Assembly (NCBI GenBank): GCA_000727475.1
Contig: KL647301.1
Coordinates: forward strand, 1,071,023 to 1,135,022
DNA from: Sarcocystis neurona
Taxonomy: Eukaryota > Apicomplexa > Conoidasida > Eucoccidiorida > Sarcocystidae
Length of the DNA: 64,000 nucleotides
Reading direction: 5' to 3'
The notes under the pieces are model-generated. The model did no database searches and had not been told where the DNA came from. It saw only the letters and a program-made list of their open reading frames with translations. Both the position numbers and the translations under genes were made by a program. This document shows, in pieces, positions 59,050-64,000 of the stretch (positions are counted from its first letter, which is position 1; each line of letters begins with the position of its first letter).

Positions 59050-62046
59050 CTGCTAGTGGTGCTACGAGTGCTGCTGACCTTGCTGCTATCCACGTGCTGG
59101 TCTTGCTGCCGCTATTGCAGTCGCTAGCACTGCAGCTGGCGCTGCAAGTGCGTGACATCTCGTGTAGGCACTGCTGTTAGCAATCGCGAATTGCTCACTC
59201 TCTCGTCTGAATCTATTTATGTTAGTGTGCTAGTCACTATTTCTCTCCCCGAAACCATCCGCGTGGGCGCGTGTGCATTCTCTCACTGCGCTTGATAATC
59301 GAAGCGGTCCGCTAGTGCAGGAGCAGCAGGAGCCACCAGAGCAGCCGGTCTCTACAGGTGGACTGTGAAACGAGGTGATCTGCAAATTTCAATCCGTTCA
59401 TGCTGCAAGAGTGTTGCGAGTCAAGCAGGCTGGTGTCGCTTCTGCTTATGACCGTCTTTCGCACCAATGTGTAGGTCGTACTCGTTGTTGCCACTGCCAA
59501 CACGTTGTGGTACAGTGTTCGCGCTGCAGCGCGAAGTTCCTGGTGGAGAGCACCAGAGTGCTCTTTCTTCAAGTATCCGGGGTACACGTACTCGTGCAGC
59601 GTACGTGTACAGCGCGCGGTAGCGGATATTGATAACTCTTCAGCAGGTGCAGCTATGCAGCACCGAAGAGAACAATCACCTGTAGTTCAAGAGATGCCGA
59701 AGACGCACGCACGATTGGTACTGTAGGGTGCACGTACGGCATGTTGATAGGTGCAGCCACATGGGATTTCCAGAATGCTTTGTAGAGAATGTACACGTAC
59801 GTATGTCTGTGTGTGGGCATACTGGTCCAATTACAATGCGTACTCTATGGTCGTACTCGAGGGCCACCATAGCAACAATTGTGTGTACTAGAGACAAATG
59901 CGTATATTGAATGTGTCTCCATGTATATTCGTATCCAGGTACCACTCTTGTATATGCACTCGTGCAAAACTTTACCATATCTCCTCCACTCTGACCACGT
60001 GGACGGTCAAGTAGAGGATAAATAAGCAGTTTGTCTACAATAGACACGTACGCACATATTGTGAAATCACACGCATAATGACGTGGAGCCCGTGTAAGTT
60101 AACGACTAATGAAAAAGTGCATACCTCTGCGTAGACTTCGCATATATCCAAGAGTGATGGCGCAAGAACGCGGCGCAAGACGCTGCGCGTCGCCCTCAGG
60201 CGTTCGTTGTGCATGGATACATGCGTAACTCTGAACCATATAAAGATGCAGATTTATTGGGCAGCTGCCACCCAGCACGCTCGTAGCAACTCTTCACTGA
60301 TGTGTGTACGTAGAACATGTAGAGAGGGAGATAACCATGCAACGTGCATCCGCATACACAGGTACGTTTGTATGCACGAAGGGGTGAATCCAGCGCAGAC
60401 CTGTGAGGTTAGTACGGATGGTGCCCGTCTACATTACTTGCACGCATCTCCTATGTTGGTTTAGCCGAAGCTTGTCCAACCTCTGCATCCCTCAATCGGG
60501 TGCTTCTGCGTCGAGGAATGAAGAAATCTGGCGACAACATGGAGAGCAGAACACCAGAGAACGACGAATAGGGAGGAAGGGGACTACAGTGCAACAAGGG
60601 AGAAAGAGGAGAAGAAGTTGATAGAGAAAAGGGAGCAGTAGAGGGAAGACATGAGGCTCCGCATTCTTTAAGGTCAACTGATATTTCTACACCTTTCATG
60701 TGCTCGACGCCCTCCCTGGAGCGCAACTCTACGCAAGCGGCTGCTGCTCATTTCGTTAGCTGTGCTAAACGTGCGGTGTTCCGATTGGTATTCTTTGATC
60801 GGGAGCAACATCTATTGTGGCGTGGCTTGCACCTTTTTGACACATGTTACATGGTAATCAGCAGTAAAGTGGATCCTTACCGAACTCGTAGTTAATTACT
60901 GGTTGCCAGGTCAGATATTGTAGTCGGATCTTGTGCTGATCCTTTTTGTCACGTATGTGTTGCGACCTGCTTTTCAGTGCCCACGTTTGCAGTTAGTTTC
61001 ACTGAAGCGTTATGTGGTTCCTACTATTTATTTATCAACAGCAGACATCGCAGCTGCACACGCTGTAACAAAATCCCGTTATACGTACGTGTATAACCAG
61101 TTATACTCTTGCGTACGCTGTACTTCATTGCTGTCACTGGTATCCATTTTCTGGGACGTTACCGTGGCAACTGTGTTTATTTCTCTTATGACTGTAGCGG
61201 CAGCCGATTTTGTCTTCAAACCCACTGCGGGCCGTCCGCAAATAATTCTGCTGTCGCTCATTTAACTGGAAGGAATTTTAGCAGTGACTTGGTTATCTCA
61301 ATGCTGCACTTCCTCTATATCATTTGTGAGCGCTGACCTGCGGTCTTGGGTCAAATGTTAACTACTTCATCATGGAGAGCAGCCTCATCACGTCGGAAGC
61401 ATTGCCAACTACAGCTCTTTGTAGAGCTGTTGATTTTTTTTGTACGTACGTGCACGTGTGTGTGCCTGTGTGTGTACAAATCCATATGTGATGTCCGTGG
61501 GCGTACCCTCGTATACTTTTACGTGTTTATGCTCATACGTATGTAGGCAGGGACATAGTTACCTGTGCATATAAATATAGATCTGAAGGTCCACACACGT
61601 CTGCAGTGAACAGATCGATGCACACTAGTCTACGTGGCAGCACAGGAGCCGCCATACTCCTCTATTCCGTGATTTGCTTCTTCCTACATCCCCCTACACG
61701 CATGGAAACGGCGTTTTCCTTTATAAATGTCTTCCGCTATTCGCAGCACTTCCCCTCTATTACAAACCCAAGAGCAGCACCCAATCTTAAAGTTGTCCAG
61801 CTGCGTGATTTTCGGCCTGTGAAAGCCGCTGGCGAGTAGGTGTGATCTGCAATGGGGGCTGTGACGCCACCGGAAGCAACTAGACGTAGCTGCCATCAGC
61901 AGCCACAGCAGCGTAGACTGCAGCGCTCGCAGCAACAACTTCTGTGCAGATTGAAACTTCCATCGTCTGCCTATACTTTTCGAGGTACTTTTCAGCAACC
62001 ACGCTTTTCTCATGTCTTTGGCTTTGCCACAGGGAAGACTAGCTTT
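59050..62046. other. No gene supported
   Basis: Largely unique DNA with few repeats. Competing frames at 59.3-60.0 kb and 60.9-61.3 kb lack family similarity and consistent splice sites. Confidence 0.4.
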
Positions 62047-62130
62047 GGAACTTCGACATTGTCACCTGGGTCGACCTTCACACAGGAAGGACGAACATCG
62101 GAACTTCGACATTTTCACCTGTGTCGACCT
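62047..62130. repeat. 52-bp direct repeat
   Basis: GGAACTTCGACATTGTCACC and GGAACTTCGACATTTTCACC start 52 bases apart; the following GTCGACCT is also shared. 52 is not a multiple of three, so the duplication shifts frame. In one + frame the first copy reads SFGTSTLSPGSTF. Confidence 0.85.
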
Positions 62131-62198
62131 AAATCCACCAATCCTCCTCCAGTATTGCTGCAACTTTCTGTAAATCGTCAACGGCACAGAGGAACACT

Positions 62199-63293
62199 AT
62201 GCAGGCTGCTTCGCCTTCTCACCTGTCGGCACTTAACTTCCCCTCGCGGCATTCTGGCAGCGATTCTCTCCCTTGCTCCCCCTTCGCAGGCACTGTCTTT
62301 GCTGGGGAAGGCACTGCAACCCGTCCTGCTGACACCGCAAGACGCTGGTCTGCCGCTCTACCTTTTCCTGCGGCCGCGTCAGTTGCTGCCGCTGCATATC
62401 GCTCGATGACATCTGCCTCTGCCACACTTTCTCCTGCCGCTACCCTGCTTCCTCAAACTAGGTGTTCTTTTAGCGGTGCCTCCAACAGTGTCATCACAAA
62501 TCCTTCCCCTTCCCTCTTCTGTGCTGTTGCTGCCCGTCGTAGTTCAGTATGGTTTCCCAGAACATCTTATCCTCCTCATCCTTCTTCTGTCACAGTTCCT
62601 GCTTCCGCAAAATCGTCACGCGCCCCTCATTCGGCTTTACGAGTTCCGCGTGTGCGTTGCCCCCTGTTGAACTGCAATGCTGCCGCTTCTGACCCTTGTT
62701 CGTTGACGGCTTCTGTGCCAACAGTCCTTACGCGTGACGCAGACCCAGCATCTTCTTCGAGTTTCCGTAGTTCCTGGCCTTTTCCTGCTGGCTTTCCTGT
62801 CCTCCCCGGCGCTCCTGCTACCTGCCGTTCTCCCCCTCTTTGTGGCCTTCCCTCAGTTACTGGTTCAAGTGCTCCCTCACCGGCTGCTCGCGCTGCTGGG
62901 TCATTCAGCAATGATAATTCTGCTTCGTCACTCCCTCGTGTTGCTGCAGCTCGGTCACCAACTGCTGCAGCTTCTACCGTGTCGGCCACGGCCAATGGTG
63001 CTTCTCTGCCTTCACGTACTCCTGCTGCTCAGCCTCCTGCTGCTGGAGCTGCGAGAGAGAACCCAGCCTCTTGCGTCTTGTATTCCTCTCGTGGTTCAGC
63101 ATCCTTTTCACAATCCTCTTTTCCGTCTCGGCTACAGCCCCCCCGCATAAGCCGCGGAACGCCCCTGCTTCCTTTCATTCGCTCAAGGCCGTCCAGGACC
63201 CTTCCTCGTATGCAGCTACCTGGGCATGAAAAGTACAACAGCTCTTTCTCCGGCAGGAGCATCCACGAGGCTGCAAGGCGCGTGCTTATTACA
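62199..63293 (+). CDS. Ser/Pro/Ala-rich protein exon
   Basis: A + frame open from 62133 with an ATG at 62199 runs 365 codons to an excellent donor (TTATTACAG then GTAAGC). If unspliced it would stop at 63347. Composition is Ser, Pro and Ala-rich throughout, ending with a more ordered QLPGHEKYNSSFSGRSIHEA and ARRVLIT. Opposite-strand frames are much shorter, and triplet tracts do not explain the openness. Upstream, in another frame, there is an FG-like stretch (FGFATGKTSFGTSTL). A secreted, surface, nuclear-pore or regulatory low-complexity protein is possible; I do not recognise a family. The next exon was not found before 64000. Confidence 0.45.
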
Positions 63294-64000
63294 GGTAAGC
63301 AGGGGCTTTATCTTACTAGCTGCGAAATTGACACCAATGCTGGCTAGCATGGAGTGCAGCAGCGTCTCTAGCCTGTGTGCAGTCTCATTAGTAAGACAAC
63401 AGTGTCAGTGGCAGTTCCGCCTCAGCAACCGCTGCGTGCATTGTTCGGCGAGCGGAAGAAGTCTCATGCGTAGCGCAGCTGGATATACTTGTACGGATCA
63501 CACGTGTGAGGAGGGTGACGCAGATGCACACACCTCCAGACACGTATGGAGGAAAGTATCCGAAACAGAAAGACTGAGATTTTCAACTTTGAGAATTCCC
63601 CGTACGCATCCACCGATGCGTATGACGCTGTATTTGGCTCAACAAATGCTTACACACAACTGTATCTGCGTATGTGTTGTCGGCGAACAGAGACAATCTC
63701 GCATGTTTGGAAGGCACGCTGCACCACATGCAGCAGCAAGCAGCCCCGCAAATTGCAACACATGTGCCGCATTGAAACCACTTTTTCCTTGCTCGTCGTC
63801 GCCTGCCCTTGGCTTTTTCTACCGTTATCACTGCAGCGCCTGCTGGTTCTACTATGTATATCGCCTGTGTAGTTACCGCAGGTCTGACGCTGAGGTGGAC
63901 TTTCGGTGCATTGAGAAAAGGAGAATTCCTCGATGACCGCGCACGAGGACACTCCCGACCGGGCGTATTTACATCTTTAGCGCGTTCTTCTGCTGCAGTT
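63294..64000. other. Downstream of the S/P/A-rich exon; nothing firm
   Basis: Probably intron at its start. A + frame at 63546-63872 includes CRRTETISHVWKARCTTCSS but has no fixed splice sites. The window ends here. Confidence 0.35.

Noticed and set aside
62627..62995. 122-codon acidic/Ala-rich minus frame
   Set aside because: Antisense to a longer plus frame that ends in a strong donor; no support of its own.
1..64000. tRNA, rRNA, CRISPR, insertion sequences, telomere-type repeats
   Set aside because: I looked for T-loop motifs, rRNA-like cores, spaced identical repeats, transposase-like peptides and TTTAGGG arrays and saw none that could be supported by eye.

Overview
The window looks like nuclear DNA of a coccidian apicomplexan, most likely an Eimeria species. 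The evidence is mid-GC DNA saturated with (CAG/CTG)n triplet tracts that read as poly-Ala, Gln, Ser, Leu or Cys in whatever frame is translated. There are also TA/CA microsatellites, degenerate minisatellites, a 449-base scaffolding gap inside a CTG tract, and genes split into small GT-AG exons by introns of 0.1-2.3 kb. Most long open frames here are by-products of the triplet tracts, so I accepted coding calls only from protein-family recognition or from several exons whose splice sites and phases agree.

Layout. 1-9.4 kb: minisatellites and CTG/CAG tracts, no gene supported. 9.49-11.86 kb (+): a VMP1 orthologue (ER VTT-domain scramblase) in one open exon. 11.9-21.7 kb: mostly non-coding with one isolated exon candidate at 19.2 kb. 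21.76-33.91 kb (-): cactin, a conserved spliceosome-associated protein, in seven supported exons plus a possible 23-nt micro-exon; the introns hold nearly all the triplet tracts of this interval. 33.9-41.8 kb: largely unassigned and poor in triplet repeats, with two exon candidates. 41.80-44.41 kb (-): a seven-exon gene with consistent phases and a helical-repeat protein resembling the HPR/OPR repeats of organelle RNA-binding (RAP/FASTK-type) proteins. 45.3-54.0 kb (-): an unidentified large helical protein with five clear exons. Its introns carry two kilobase-long GCA tracts and a complex minisatellite. 54.5-61.8 kb: little repeat, a few weak single-exon candidates on both strands. 62.2-63.3 kb (+): a Ser/Pro/Ala-rich exon ending in a consensus donor.

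The genes are ordinary housekeeping or expression functions, not an operon-like system: membrane lipid remodelling (VMP1), pre-mRNA splicing (cactin) and perhaps organelle RNA metabolism (HPR-like). I see no CRISPR, insertion sequence, tRNA or rRNA. The most unusual features are structural. The last cactin intron contains a tandem array of decoy 3' splice-site-like units. CTG/CAG polarity switches strand within single introns. The helical-repeat gene can be assembled from exons of only 73-134 nt in its core. I found no clear evidence of a wholly new multi-gene system.
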